From Thermoplasmata archaeon (GTDB taxonomy: Archaea; Thermoplasmatota; Thermoplasmata; Thermoplasmatales; Thermoplasmataceae), in assembly GCA_021833045.1 (NCBI GenBank), contig JAKBGP010000012.1, positions 1 through 20,875 of the forward strand: DNA of 20,875 bases, in the 5' to 3' direction. How positions within the stretch are numbered: position 1 is the stretch's first letter; the number at the start of each line of letters is the position of its first letter. The position numbers and the translations under genes are program-made. Under the pieces are notes generated by a model. The model was not told the origin of the DNA. It saw nothing but the letters and a program-made list of their open reading frames with translations, and made no database searches. Below, one piece after another: positions 1 to 9,043 of the stretch.

Positions 1-1278
1 GATGAAACATATGCAGTGTGTAAATCAGACATGATAATAAAGGGGGAAAATCCTGATAATATTAAACCAAATTCAAGTTTTTCACATGACGGGTTTCCAG
101 ACATGAAATTTGATTATATTCTTTCAAACCCTCCCTTCGGAAAGGACTGGAATCAGGATAAGGGATTTATTGAGGAGGAATATGAGAGAGGTTTCTCAGG
201 AAGATTTGGAGCAGGTTTACCTAGAATAGATGATGGCCAGTTTTTATTCCTTCAGCACATGATATCAAAAATGCATCCTCCAGAAACAGAAACAAAGACG
301 AGGATTGCAATAGTATTCAATGGCTCACCTCTATTCACAGGAGATGCAGGATCAGGAGAATCGGAAATAAGAAGATGGATCATCGAAAATGACTGGCTTG
401 AAGCCATCATTGCCTTGCCGGATCAGCTCTTCTATAATACAAACATCAACACTTATCTATGGATTTTATCCAGTGTTAAGGAACAAGATAGAAAAGGAAA
501 GGTCATGCTCATAGATGCAAGGGATATGAGTGATGACATGAAAAAGAGTCTTGGGCAGAAGAGGAAGGAGATATCTGATGAGAATATAGAGAAGATCAGA
601 AATCTTTTCACTGATCCTAGAAATGGAGAAAGAGTCAAGATATTTGACAATGAGGATTTCGGCTACAGGAAGATAACCATAGAGAGACCATTAAGAATGA
701 AATTTGTCATAAGTGAAGAGGGAATTGCAAAACTTTCTATGGATAAGGTATTTGAGAAGACGAAGAACGGGAAGCAGAAAACCCTCGATCAACAACAGAC
801 TCAAGATGTTATTGTTAATTCATTATCCCAGTTAAAAGGCAATGAATTCAATAATAAGAATGACTTTGAAGAGAAATTATCATCTCTACTTCTAACTAAC
901 GGAATTAAGCTTTCTGTAGCTCAGAGAAAAGCGATCTTAAAGATATTTGGAGTCCGGGACGAAAATGCCGAGATATCGAGAGAAACAGATGGAAAGCCGG
1001 AAGCCGATACAGAGTTAAGAGATTATGAAAATGTTCCTCTGAAGGAGGATATTGATGATTATTTTAACAGAGAGGTAAAACCATTCGTGCCAGATGCATG
1101 GATAAACGAAAGTGTTAGAGATATTAAGGACGGAAAAATAGGAAAGGTTGGGTATGAAATCCCATTTAACAGGTATTTTTACAAATTTGTTCCACCAAGA
1201 CCACTGGAAGAAATTGATGCAGATCTGAAGAAGCTAGGAAATGAAATTATAGATCTTCTCAGAGAGGTTACAGAATGA
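1..1278 (+). CDS. hsdM: Type I restriction-modification DNA methyltransferase subunit (HsdM), 5' end outside window
   Basis: This is the modification subunit of a type I restriction-modification system, which transfers a methyl group from S-adenosylmethionine to adenine N6 at the site chosen by HsdS. The frame is open from base 1 (reading DETYAVCKSDM), so the gene starts upstream and about 425 codons are visible. The amino-methyltransferase motif IV NPPF lies in SNPPFGKDW near codon 43 of the visible part. The SAM-binding FxGxG motif expected further upstream is not in the window. The C-terminal third is charged and helical, as in the HsdM region that contacts HsdS. The TGA stop overlaps the hsdS ATG (ATGA), so the two are translationally coupled. 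The missing N-terminus is a window edge effect, not evidence of truncation. Confidence 0.95.
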   Translation, partial: DETYAVCKSDMIIKGENPDNIKPNSSFSHDGFPDMKFDYILSNPPFGKDWNQDKGFIEEEYERGFSGRFGAGLPRIDDGQFLFLQHMISKMHPPETETKTRIAIVFNGSPLFTGDAGSGESEIRRWIIENDWLEAIIALPDQLFYNTNINTYLWILSSVKEQDRKGKVMLIDARDMSDDMKKSLGQKRKEISDENIEKIRNLFTDPRNGERVKIFDNEDFGYRKITIERPLRMKFVISEEGIAKLSMDKVFEKTKNGKQKTLDQQQTQDVIVNSLSQLKGNEFNNKNDFEEKLSSLLLTNGIKLSVAQRKAILKIFGVRDENAEISRETDGKPEADTELRDYENVPLKEDIDDYFNREVKPFVPDAWINESVRDIKDGKIGKVGYEIPFNRYFYKFVPPRPLEEIDADLKKLGNEIIDLLREVTE

Positions 1279-2636
1279 AGTATCCAAAATATTCTGAATA
1301 CAAGGACAGTGGTGTAGAGTGGATTGGACAGATACCAGTGACGTGGAGCACCAAAAAACTAAAATACATTATTCAAAATTTTATTGGTGGTGGCACTCCT
1401 TCAACTGATAATAATGATTATTGGACTTCAGAAGGCGGTTTTCCATGGGTTACAATTAGGGACATTACTAAATCAGATGCCATAAGGGAGACTGAAAGAA
1501 AAATAACTGCTTCTGGGCTTAATTCTAAGAATTTAACTTTGCTCCCTCCCGGGACGATACTTTATTCTATGTACGCCAGCGTTGGTAAAGTATCAAAGTT
1601 GTTAATAACTGCTACGACAAATCAAGCTATCTTAGGGCTGTTTAACAGAGAAAATCAAGTGCTTAATGATTACTTAAAGTTCTCGCTAGAAGCATTTGAG
1701 TCATTTGTCAGTTTTTTATTCAGTTCTAATACTCAAAATAACATAAATGAGGAAAAAGTTAAAAATATAATTTTACCTCTTCCTCCCATTAGTGAACAAG
1801 CCAGTATTACGAAAGTTTTATTCGCTGAAATTGATCTAATGGATAATATAATTTCAAGATCACAAGAAATGATCGAACTTTTAAAAGAGAAGCGCCAGGC
1901 AATTATAACAAATGCTGTCACTAAGGGTCTAGATCCAAACGTGCCTATGAAAGATAGTGGAATTGAGTGGATTGGACAGATACCAGAACATTGGAAAATA
2001 ATTAGGATTAAGTCAGTCTCTAAACTGAATCCATCGAAATCAGAGATAAAAGATTATACGGATGATACCAAAGTACCATTTTTCCCAATGGAATCTATAG
2101 GTGATGATGGTTATTTGCGATTTACAGAGTTTAGATCTATCTATGAAGTAATAAAGGGATACACACACTTTCGGAATGGAGATGTTGTTGTGGCTAAGAT
2201 TACTCCATGCTTTGAAAATGGGAAAGGAGCTATAATAAAAGGTCTTGAACCTGATGCTGGATTCGGTTCTACTGAATTAATGGTAATTAGGCCGTCCTCA
2301 GTCTTGAACAAATCATTTTTGTATTTCTTAACTATAACAAATTTCTTTAGAAATCTTGGGGAAGCCTCTATGCAAGGTTCTGCTGGCCAGAAAAGGATAA
2401 CCGAAGCTTTCATTGCAAATTTTAAAATAGGATTGCCGCCATTAGATGAACAAATTCATATTGTACAACATGTTATTTCTGAAATAAACAAGATAGACCT
2501 TTTAGTTCTAAAGCAGCAGAAAATAATAGAATTTCTGAAAGAATACAAAACATCACTCATTACACAGGCAGTAACAGGAAAAATAGATGTTAGAGGGGTT
2601 ACTCCACCAATAACCCCAAGTGATTCTTTACATTGA
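1275..2636 (+). CDS. hsdS: Type I restriction-modification specificity subunit (HsdS)
   Basis: HsdS recognises the split DNA target and holds the methylase and nuclease subunits together. The 453-residue protein has the usual two-fold layout: target-recognition domain 1 (about residues 15-185), a helical spacer ending in KEKRQAIITNAVTKG, target-recognition domain 2 (about 235-410), and a second helix ending in KEYKTSLITQAVTGK. Each half opens with the same signature, KDSGVEWIGQIP at residues 10-21 and KDSGIEWIGQIP at 226-237. Each recognition domain ends with a PPxxEQ-type motif (PPISEQ, PPLDEQ), typical of the family. The start codon overlaps the hsdM stop. Length is normal and no frameshift is seen. 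The two different recognition domains imply an asymmetric bipartite target, which cannot be read from sequence alone. Confidence 0.95.
   Translation: MKYPKYSEYKDSGVEWIGQIPVTWSTKKLKYIIQNFIGGGTPSTDNNDYWTSEGGFPWVTIRDITKSDAIRETERKITASGLNSKNLTLLPPGTILYSMYASVGKVSKLLITATTNQAILGLFNRENQVLNDYLKFSLEAFESFVSFLFSSNTQNNINEEKVKNIILPLPPISEQASITKVLFAEIDLMDNIISRSQEMIELLKEKRQAIITNAVTKGLDPNVPMKDSGIEWIGQIPEHWKIIRIKSVSKLNPSKSEIKDYTDDTKVPFFPMESIGDDGYLRFTEFRSIYEVIKGYTHFRNGDVVVAKITPCFENGKGAIIKGLEPDAGFGSTELMVIRPSSVLNKSFLYFLTITNFFRNLGEASMQGSAGQKRITEAFIANFKIGLPPLDEQIHIVQHVISEINKIDLLVLKQQKIIEFLKEYKTSLITQAVTGKIDVRGVTPPITPSDSLH
1317..1337 (+). repeat. Exact 21-bp direct repeat inside hsdS (second copy 1965-1985)
   Basis: The stretch encoding EWIGQIP at the start of each half of hsdS is identical over 21 bp at 1317-1337 and 1965-1985. 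The flanking codons are nearly identical back to 1302 and 1950. Such repeats let recognition domains be swapped by homologous recombination. Only the identity is seen; recombination is inferred. Confidence 0.85.
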
Positions 2637-2678
2637 GATAAGATTATATCTCTTACTCATATATTTTATTGACATAAT

Positions 2679-5636
2679 ATGGATCTTTCCGAGAAGAGTA
2701 TGGAGTCACACATTGAAGGTTACCTTGTTGAGGAACAATTATATGTGAGACGTATTTCTACAAATTACGATAAAAAATTATGCATGGATAAGGATAAGCT
2801 GATCGGTTTCATTCTTTCAACTCAGCCTGAAAAGTGGGATAAGCTTAAGGAGCAACACAATGAAAGTGTTTCAGATATGTTCATTAAAAGGGTGCACGAA
2901 GAGATCGAGAAACGTGGAACTCTAGATGTTCTGAGAAGAGGAATAAAGGATTATGGTGTATCGTTTGATCTATTTTACCCAAAACCAGAATCGGGTTTGA
3001 ACGAGAATCTCATGAAACTGCATCAGGCAAATACATTCTCGGTGATCCGACAGCTATATTTCAGTGAAAAGAACAATAAATCCATTGATCTTGCAATCTT
3101 CATTAACGGACTGCCAGTAATAACAATAGAACTAAAGGATAGATTGAGTGGTTCAAGATACACAGTGAAAGATGCAATTGATCAGTATAAGGAACGTGAT
3201 GTTCATGAACCATTATTCAAGTTTGGCAGATGTCTTGTTCACTTTGCCATGGATGAAGAAATGGTCTACATGACAACAAAGCTTGAAGCATTAAGAACTA
3301 GATTCTTTCCATTCAATAAGGGATATGAAGGAGGTTCAGGCAATCCTCCTTCCAATGGCTTCAGAACCGAGTATATTTGGATGGATATACTTTCCAAGGA
3401 ATCCTTATCTGATATTATTACCAATTTTATCAACTATCAGGATGTGGATGATGAGAATGGGAAGCCAACAGGAGAAAAGAAGATTATATTCCCAAGGTAT
3501 CATCAATTAGATTCAGTCAGAAAACTTGTTGATGCCTCACGTGCCGGTACAGGCAAAAACTATCTTGTACAGCATAGCGCGGGAAGTGGAAAGAGCAATA
3601 CCATATCATGGCTTGGCTATCGACTTGCAAGCCTTCATGACTCAGAAAACAGAAACGTGTATGATTCTGTTATTGTAATAACCGATAGAAAGGTTCTGGA
3701 CAGACAACTTCAGAAGACATTCCATCAGTTCGAGCAAGTTTCGGGAACTCTTACACGTATTGACAGAGGTTCAGCACAGCTCAGGGAGGCTCTGGAAAAG
3801 GGCAGGAAAATCATAGTGACCACATTGCAAAAATTTCCAAGAATTGTTGACCAGATCAGGGATCTGCCTGGAAAGAGATTTGCAGTTATAATAGACGAGG
3901 CTCACTCATCAACAACAGGTGAAAACAGTAAGAACATGAAACTCGTACTGACTGCAAACGGTCTTGAAGATGCAGAAGAGAATGACACAGAGGAGGAGAC
4001 ATATGAAGATATCATAGTTCAGGATCTGGAAGCACGAGGTAGGCAAAAAAACGTCAGTTACTATGCATTTACAGCAACACCAAAAACTAAGACACTGGAA
4101 CTGTTTGGACGGAAGTTAGAGGATGGACAATATGAGCCATTTCACCTCTATACAATGAGACAGGCCATAGAGGAAGGATTCATTCTTGATGTTCTGAAGA
4201 ACTACATGACATACAAGACATACTTTTCCCTGCTTAAAAAAATAGAAGACGATCCAAGATATGAGAGTGCAAAGGCCAAGTCACTACTGAAGGCATTTGT
4301 TGACCTCAATGATCATGCCATTGAGAAAAAGGTTGAAATCATTGTGGAGCACTTCAGTTCAAGTATAAAGAATAAAATACCGAACCGGGAAGGAAGGGGA
4401 CAGGCTAAGGCCATGATTGTCACAAGATCACGTCTGCATGCAGTAAAGTTCAAAATTGCAGTTGATTCATACATCAGAAAACATGGGTACAGATTCAAAA
4501 CACTTGTTGCATTTTCAGGCACTGTTAAAGATCCATCGGATGGGCAAGAATACACTGAAGGCACCATGAACAGTATGGGTGAGGCCATGACAGCCACAGC
4601 CTTCAGGAAGCCAGATTACAGGATGCTAATTGTTGCAAATAAGTTCCAGACGGGTTTCGATGAACCATTGCTTTATGCAATGTACCTGGATAAGAAGCTG
4701 GCCGGTGTTGCAGCCGTACAGACCCTCAGCAGGTTAGATCGTACATATGAAGGGAAAGAAGATCCTGTGGTTCTGGACTTTGCCAACGAACCGGATATCA
4801 TAGAACATGCCTTTGAACAGTACTACGGTCACACCACACTAAGGCATGGAACAGATCCAAATATACTGTATGATTTCCAGAGGCAGCTATCTGACTTTCA
4901 CATTTTTTCAGATGAGGATATAGATAGGTTTGCGAAGATATTCTATGACAGAAGAAACAGGCAGGAGAAGTTATTTCCAGTAATAGATGAAGTTGTTACC
5001 AGATTTAATGATCTTGATGTATCAGAACAGGATAAATTCAGAAAACTTTTAAGAGATTACAACAGGACATATTCATTCCTATCACAGATAATTAGTTTCC
5101 AGGATTTGGAACTGGAGAAACTGTATGCCTTTGGGAAAATTCTATTAAGGAAGCTGCCAGTCAGAAGAGAATCACTGCCTGTCGATATACTAAGACAGGT
5201 TGATCTCGACTCTTACCGTATAGAACTCATAACACAGGGTGAGATAAGGATAAGAGAATCTGAAAGATCCCTTGAGCCAAAGCAGAGTCTTGAATACAAG
5301 ACATCAAAAGAAGAGGAAGAACCACTTTCAAGAATCATAGAGGAGATGAACGATCGCTATGGAACAGAATTTAACGAATCTGACAAGGTTATTTTGATGA
5401 GACTGAAAAACAGCCTTGAGAATAATGAGGATCTTAAGACAAGCGCCAGAATAAACAGTGAGGAAAATTTCAAACTGTCGTTCAGGCACATGTTTGATGA
5501 AGTGCTGTTATCATTCATTTCTCAACATTTTGAATTTTACAAAAAAATAAACGATAACAAAAATCTCAAGAAAGATCTGATTGACAATATATTTACCATG
5601 GTTTACCGGGGACTTAAGGAAGAAGATAAGGAATGA
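2679..5636 (+). CDS. hsdR: Type I restriction endonuclease subunit (HsdR)
   Basis: HsdR is the ATP-dependent translocase and nuclease that cleaves DNA unmethylated at the HsdS site. The 985-residue protein has the expected order. An N-terminal PD-(D/E)XK nuclease domain has Asp137 (SIDLAIF) and the E151-x-K153 pair in TIELKD. A superfamily 2 helicase core follows, with Walker A GSGKS (about 301-305), the Walker B box DEAH (406-409), motif III-like AFTATP (about 462-467) and motif VI QTLSRLDR (681-688). A helical C-terminal region binds the methylase core. It lies 42 bp after hsdS on the same strand. The length is normal and all key residues are present, so the enzyme looks intact. The gap to hsdS contains TATA-like sequence near 2645-2650, so a separate promoter is possible. 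Confidence 0.96.
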   Translation: MDLSEKSMESHIEGYLVEEQLYVRRISTNYDKKLCMDKDKLIGFILSTQPEKWDKLKEQHNESVSDMFIKRVHEEIEKRGTLDVLRRGIKDYGVSFDLFYPKPESGLNENLMKLHQANTFSVIRQLYFSEKNNKSIDLAIFINGLPVITIELKDRLSGSRYTVKDAIDQYKERDVHEPLFKFGRCLVHFAMDEEMVYMTTKLEALRTRFFPFNKGYEGGSGNPPSNGFRTEYIWMDILSKESLSDIITNFINYQDVDDENGKPTGEKKIIFPRYHQLDSVRKLVDASRAGTGKNYLVQHSAGSGKSNTISWLGYRLASLHDSENRNVYDSVIVITDRKVLDRQLQKTFHQFEQVSGTLTRIDRGSAQLREALEKGRKIIVTTLQKFPRIVDQIRDLPGKRFAVIIDEAHSSTTGENSKNMKLVLTANGLEDAEENDTEEETYEDIIVQDLEARGRQKNVSYYAFTATPKTKTLELFGRKLEDGQYEPFHLYTMRQAIEEGFILDVLKNYMTYKTYFSLLKKIEDDPRYESAKAKSLLKAFVDLNDHAIEKKVEIIVEHFSSSIKNKIPNREGRGQAKAMIVTRSRLHAVKFKIAVDSYIRKHGYRFKTLVAFSGTVKDPSDGQEYTEGTMNSMGEAMTATAFRKPDYRMLIVANKFQTGFDEPLLYAMYLDKKLAGVAAVQTLSRLDRTYEGKEDPVVLDFANEPDIIEHAFEQYYGHTTLRHGTDPNILYDFQRQLSDFHIFSDEDIDRFAKIFYDRRNRQEKLFPVIDEVVTRFNDLDVSEQDKFRKLLRDYNRTYSFLSQIISFQDLELEKLYAFGKILLRKLPVRRESLPVDILRQVDLDSYRIELITQGEIRIRESERSLEPKQSLEYKTSKEEEEPLSRIIEEMNDRYGTEFNESDKVILMRLKNSLENNEDLKTSARINSEENFKLSFRHMFDEVLLSFISQHFEFYKKINDNKNLKKDLIDNIFTMVYRGLKEEDKE

Positions 5637-5677
5637 TAGATATAAGAAATGTTGCTGAGGTATAGAAAGGTCATTAG

Positions 5678-6505
5678 ATGAGCTTAATCACATCCGTAAT
5701 TTTTACGGTCCTAGGAGGTTTGGTCGCAGGAGGAGTTGGATATATTGCCGCAGTCATAAGTCTCAGAGAACAGAGGAAGCAGAAACACCTCGAGGAGCAC
5801 AAAAATAATCTAAAAGCTGTATATGAGGCCATCGATCAATTATGGAGGGAAGTTTGGCCATTCGTTTACGGTAGTGAATGGTTAAAACTTCCCAAACCTA
5901 CATTCGGAAACGCAAAGAGAGTCGAAACTCTAGAAATTAAGAACGAGCCCATCGCAATGGAGCCATCAAGCCAATTTTCAAGAGACAATAGCACTATTCA
6001 AGTGAGAGTGGATTCTATTCTGTATGATGATATTATTGCTCACTTTACGAATTTGCATCAATATCTGGATGAGACAGAGCGAGAAGTAAGAGAGAAGGGT
6101 TCACAGATTCTAAAGCTTCTTAATTTGATCTCTGCCAATATATATGAAAAACTTGAAAGTAGCAATTTCGATTTTCCATATGTGAATGGAAACGAAACTA
6201 AAACAAAGAAATTCATCAATCTTAATAATGAAGCAATAGAAACAGACTATGCAGGAGATATTTTTCTTTGGGTAATAGGAGATGACGAAGATAACTGGCC
6301 TAATAAGGTAGGATTTCTTAAAAGCAATAACTTTTACAATAAACTTAAACAACTAGCCAAAGAAATAGAAACTGAATTTGTGGAAGATTTGAACCAGCTT
6401 CGTGAATTACGTGACCAGATATTTCGGAACATTAATGAAGCAAAAGAAGAGATTGATAAAATTGAGCACACAACTAAACTAAAGGGTAGATGTATGTATA
6501 TTTAA
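5678..6505 (+). CDS. Unrecognised membrane-anchored coiled-coil protein next to the type I R-M operon
   Basis: I do not recognise this 275-residue protein. A hydrophobic, glycine-rich helix at about residues 4-29 (LGGLVAGGVGYIAAVISL) is followed at once by the basic stretch REQRKQKH, consistent with a single N-terminal membrane anchor and a cytoplasmic body. The body has a helical start (about 30-60), a mixed middle, and a C-terminal coiled-coil region (about 210-268). It begins 41 bp after the hsdR stop on the same strand, so it may be the last gene of the restriction operon. A TATA-like GATATAAG near 5640 could also drive it separately. No catalytic motif was found. A defence role is inferred only from position. 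Confidence 0.75.
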   Translation: MSLITSVIFTVLGGLVAGGVGYIAAVISLREQRKQKHLEEHKNNLKAVYEAIDQLWREVWPFVYGSEWLKLPKPTFGNAKRVETLEIKNEPIAMEPSSQFSRDNSTIQVRVDSILYDDIIAHFTNLHQYLDETEREVREKGSQILKLLNLISANIYEKLESSNFDFPYVNGNETKTKKFINLNNEAIETDYAGDIFLWVIGDDEDNWPNKVGFLKSNNFYNKLKQLAKEIETEFVEDLNQLRELRDQIFRNINEAKEEIDKIEHTTKLKGRCMYI

Positions 6506-6565
6506 CCTAAGAAAATTACATTTTACTGCTGCAGGCTTTTTAAATATCACATCGAAAATTTATTA

Positions 6566-7066
6566 TTATTCTTTCACCTCTCTTTTATTTTTAATAAAAT
6601 CGATGAAATCTATATATGTATTTTTTGTCAACATTAGATGATAACCATTGCACCCAAGATCTATATGGACTCTTCCACCATATTTGGAATGTTCGTACCA
6701 AGTGTCATGTAGTCTTTGAAAGTAATCGTCTCCATTTGTCAATGTCACAACCCCATAATTTTTGTTATTTTCAAATAGGTATTCTGCGTAATCGCTTATC
6801 TCTTCCCATGTAGGTGATAATTTTATGATTTCTTCATTAGCTCTATTCATAATTTCAATTGCATGAAGTGGTTGTAATCTGTGGGAAGGGTGTTGGTTTA
6901 TTTTTATACAGTAATCTTTCCATTTACCTCCTGTCTTATAGACTTCAACCGCAATCTTTGCCTTCCATTTTCTGTTAAATATTTTCGTGTATATCCATTC
7001 ATCCTCGGAACCAATAACCTTCCATTTGTTTCGTACTTTTTCAATTTCCATTTCCTTATATTTCAT
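6566..7066 (-). CDS. Unrecognised 166-residue protein
   Basis: The protein is soluble-looking, rich in Trp, Tyr and His, and has no membrane segment. A basic N-terminal part (KWKVIGSEDEWIYTKIF, then KIAVEVYKTGGKWKDY) reads like a beta-strand-rich domain. It is followed by an alpha-helical stretch (EIMNRANEEIIKLSPTWEEISDYAEYLF). No family was recognised and no catalytic motif is obvious. It converges with the membrane-protein gene at 5678-6505, with only about 60 bp between the stop codons. A TATA-like TTTTAAAG at 7098-7105 lies about 35 nt before the ATG, which suggests a short leader; Met6 is an alternative start. Confidence 0.65.
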   Translation of the reverse strand: MKYKEMEIEKVRNKWKVIGSEDEWIYTKIFNRKWKAKIAVEVYKTGGKWKDYCIKINQHPSHRLQPLHAIEIMNRANEEIIKLSPTWEEISDYAEYLFENNKNYGVVTLTNGDDYFQRLHDTWYEHSKYGGRVHIDLGCNGYHLMLTKNTYIDFIDFIKNKREVKE

Positions 7067-7172
7067 TGAAAAACCTAGCTAATTAGAAGGAGATTTCACT
7101 TTAAAACTTTTTCTTAGTTAAATTTTCTTATCGTGTGAAAAGCTTGATAAGACTTCATTCACAATAATAATT

Positions 7173-8180
7173 TTAACTGCCTTGCCTCTTCCTATTCTCC
7201 ACCTGATCCAGCAGATGGTTGATGTACTTCATGCTTTCCTCTAAATTACCTTTAACCATCCCACCTGTGAGCTTGTTTAGATAGAATCCTCCGGCTACAT
7301 CATCAGGAGCACCGTTAATTTTCCTCACAGACACATCTATGTCATTCAATATTTTACTCAATAGCTTCTTTGGGTTATGTGCCATGAAGGCATTCATTTC
7401 CTTCAATGCATTATCCTTTTCTGCTTTCATCTTATCCAGAAGTTCCTGATGGTATTGATCCAGATTCTCTGCAGAAAGGAAGTCTTCTGTGTGAATCTTT
7501 TCCATCATTTCCTTTAGTTGTCTGTTAATATTACTCATCAGATTTATTTCATTTCTGTCCATGGTCATTCCTATTGCTGTTGGATTTCCACTGAAATATT
7601 TGTTCCATTTGTCCAGGAATGTGTTCTGGAATGTTGTAACCTCCTTAAGATTCTGTTCCAGCATCTCCAGACCCTTATCTGTTCGTATGTTTGTTCTCTG
7701 TCTGCTATATTCCTCATCCTCTTTCCTTATTTTTTCGAGGTTGTCATGAATGACATCATACTCATCCTCGACAAGTTTAATCTCATCTCGTAACTTTGAA
7801 ATCTCATTGTTGAGTTTTCCTTTTTCAGATCTTAGTCTTTCAACATTCTCCATTTCTTCCTTTATCTGATATATTTCCTTGAGATTATCTGCGACACCTT
7901 CCAGATAGATGGGGTTTTCTGGATCCACTAATTCTTTTATAAAGGATTGGTTTGCAGTGTATTTCTTGAATATGAATCTGGAAGCTGATGGATTCTCTTT
8001 CAGATATGAATAGAGTTCTTCATTTGTTGCCGTGTTTGTAAAGAGGAATGATGGTGCATATTTTTCCATCCCAACAGGAAGAACATCGTTTTTCATTTCT
8101 TCCAACTGGTTTAAAAGTTCTTGATTCTTTAATAGAAGTTCATTATATTTTCTTTTTAGAGGCGCATAAGAGTTAACCAT
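7173..8180 (-). CDS. Unrecognised coiled-coil protein (335 residues from the preferred start)
   Basis: Heptad-like charged helices dominate: about residues 8-35 (KRKYNELLLKNQELLNQLEE), about 105-170 (EEMENVERLRSEKGKLNNE onward), and shorter helices to the end. A less helical region at about 35-100 separates the first two. No ATPase head or nuclease motif is visible, so it is not an SMC-type protein. A longer frame opens at an ATG at 8216, but a TATA box (TTATATAA, 8200-8207) sits inside that extension, 20-27 nt before the ATG at 8180. That spacing fits leaderless archaeal transcription, so the 8180 start (MVNSYAPLKRK) is preferred. Function is unknown; a structural or scaffold role is only a guess from composition. 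Confidence 0.75.
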   Translation of the reverse strand: MVNSYAPLKRKYNELLLKNQELLNQLEEMKNDVLPVGMEKYAPSFLFTNTATNEELYSYLKENPSASRFIFKKYTANQSFIKELVDPENPIYLEGVADNLKEIYQIKEEMENVERLRSEKGKLNNEISKLRDEIKLVEDEYDVIHDNLEKIRKEDEEYSRQRTNIRTDKGLEMLEQNLKEVTTFQNTFLDKWNKYFSGNPTAIGMTMDRNEINLMSNINRQLKEMMEKIHTEDFLSAENLDQYHQELLDKMKAEKDNALKEMNAFMAHNPKKLLSKILNDIDVSVRKINGAPDDVAGGFYLNKLTGGMVKGNLEESMKYINHLLDQVENRKRQGS

Positions 8181-8199
8181 ATATGGATAATTCCAATTC

Positions 8200-8207
8200 T
8201 TATATAA
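8200..8207 (-). promoter_or_regulatory. TATA box for the coiled-coil gene
   Basis: TTATATAA on the minus strand is centred about 24 nt upstream of the ATG at 8180, the usual archaeal TATA-to-start distance for a leaderless mRNA. It decides the start codon of the gene ending at 7173. Confidence 0.6.
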
Positions 8208-8208
8208 C

Positions 8209-8304
8209 CTTATCATTTCTTATCACTGTATGACAGATTATAATACATCAATTTTCCTTTATAATACGGCATATTTTAGTTATTCTCTTATCATTCTTAT
8301 CATC
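8209..8304. repeat. Two copies of a GATAAG-n-TGATAAG element upstream of the coiled-coil gene
   Basis: On the minus strand, GATAAGAAATGATAAG lies at about 8209-8226, directly upstream of the TATA box where BRE or an operator would sit. GATAAGAATGATAAG recurs at about 8287-8304. Each copy is itself a tandem TGATAAG repeat. This may be an operator; the protein that would bind it is unknown. Confidence 0.4.
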
Positions 8305-8728
8305 TTTATGAATTTCCATTTCGCCTATACATATACATAACATGGGCAACCCTCATGTAATTACTAACTTTAAACTTCTAAACTATGTATGTATGATTTC
8401 TTACGTTATATGCGAAGCCCTGAACGAATCGGAATTTTGGATTGGAATCGGTTTACTTACTTTTAACGTAAGACTATGTAAGTGGTTCTACGTTTTGAGG
8501 CATGTTTTGAATATCCTTTATGCCTCTAATTCTAATTCCATCAGACCTCATAAATAAACTATCCATCCTAAACCCCATCGGTAAAAATTAGGCGATGTAG
8601 AGGTATCAAACAATGACAATATACTTCTAATGGGGATGAGTAAATCAAAGTTTTTCCAGAGCGTAAATTAATTACAAAACCTCGGATTAATCACATTGAT
8701 AAAGAATAAGATTGGTAGATACTATACT
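8305..8728. other. Non-coding or decayed stretch
   Basis: No convincing gene is seen. A 71-codon plus-strand frame at 8342-8557 is Cys/Tyr/Phe-rich with no homology signal and is probably accidental. One CCATCA motif occurs near 8539. The right end runs into the broken methyltransferase locus, so part of this stretch may be its decayed upstream sequence. Confidence 0.5.
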
Positions 8729-8794
8729 ATGGAGTCACAAATATTATTATCAGATGAATCAATAGTATCCACAGAGTTAAGAAAGAGGCTATGA
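8729..8794 (+). pseudogene. Small ORF remnant overlapping the methyltransferase fragment
   Basis: A 21-codon frame (MESQILLSDESIV..., ending ELRKRL) terminates with TGA that overlaps the ATG of the methyltransferase fragment as ATGA. The open frame extends back to a stop at 8669 without another ATG. It may be the tail of a gene once coupled to the methyltransferase. It is too short to name. Confidence 0.3.
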
Positions 8795-9043
8795 GTATGG
8801 AAAAAGATGAAAAATACGTTCAACTATTATGGCACAACAAGTATAAGAAAATTGAATTAGGGCAGAAGACTCCGATAGATTACACTAATTTACCGTTTTA
8901 GGTCGTTGAAACAGTTAACAAGCCAAGGTCCAAGGGTGGCATAAACACTTCTCTGTTTCCCGAAGATGAGTGGCCAGAGAATTACCCAAAGGATTGGAGA
9001 AATAAACTTATATGGGGAAATAACAAGCTAGTTATGTCCTCTC
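8791..9043 (+). pseudogene. Broken N-terminal fragment of an adenine-specific DNA methyltransferase (type III Mod-like)
   Basis: Plus-strand translation from ATG 8791 gives MSMEKDEKYVQLLWHNKYKK and then a proline/lysine-rich segment. It meets an in-frame TAG at 8899-8901 and continues in the same frame through INTSLFPEDEWPENYP and DWRNKLIWGNNKLVMSSL. The last segment resembles the start of beta-class DNA methyltransferases (Mod/YhdJ type), where a LIWGDNK-like strand precedes the catalytic DPPF motif. Similarity stops near 9043, before any DPPF motif, and the frame then runs into antisense of the next gene. Amber codon plus truncation make it a relic. Family assignment is from recall of the segment pattern. 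Confidence 0.65.

Noticed and set aside
8342..8557. 71-codon plus-strand ORF
   Set aside because: Composition is Cys/Tyr-rich with no family pattern, no ribosome site or well-placed TATA, and it lies in a decayed region.
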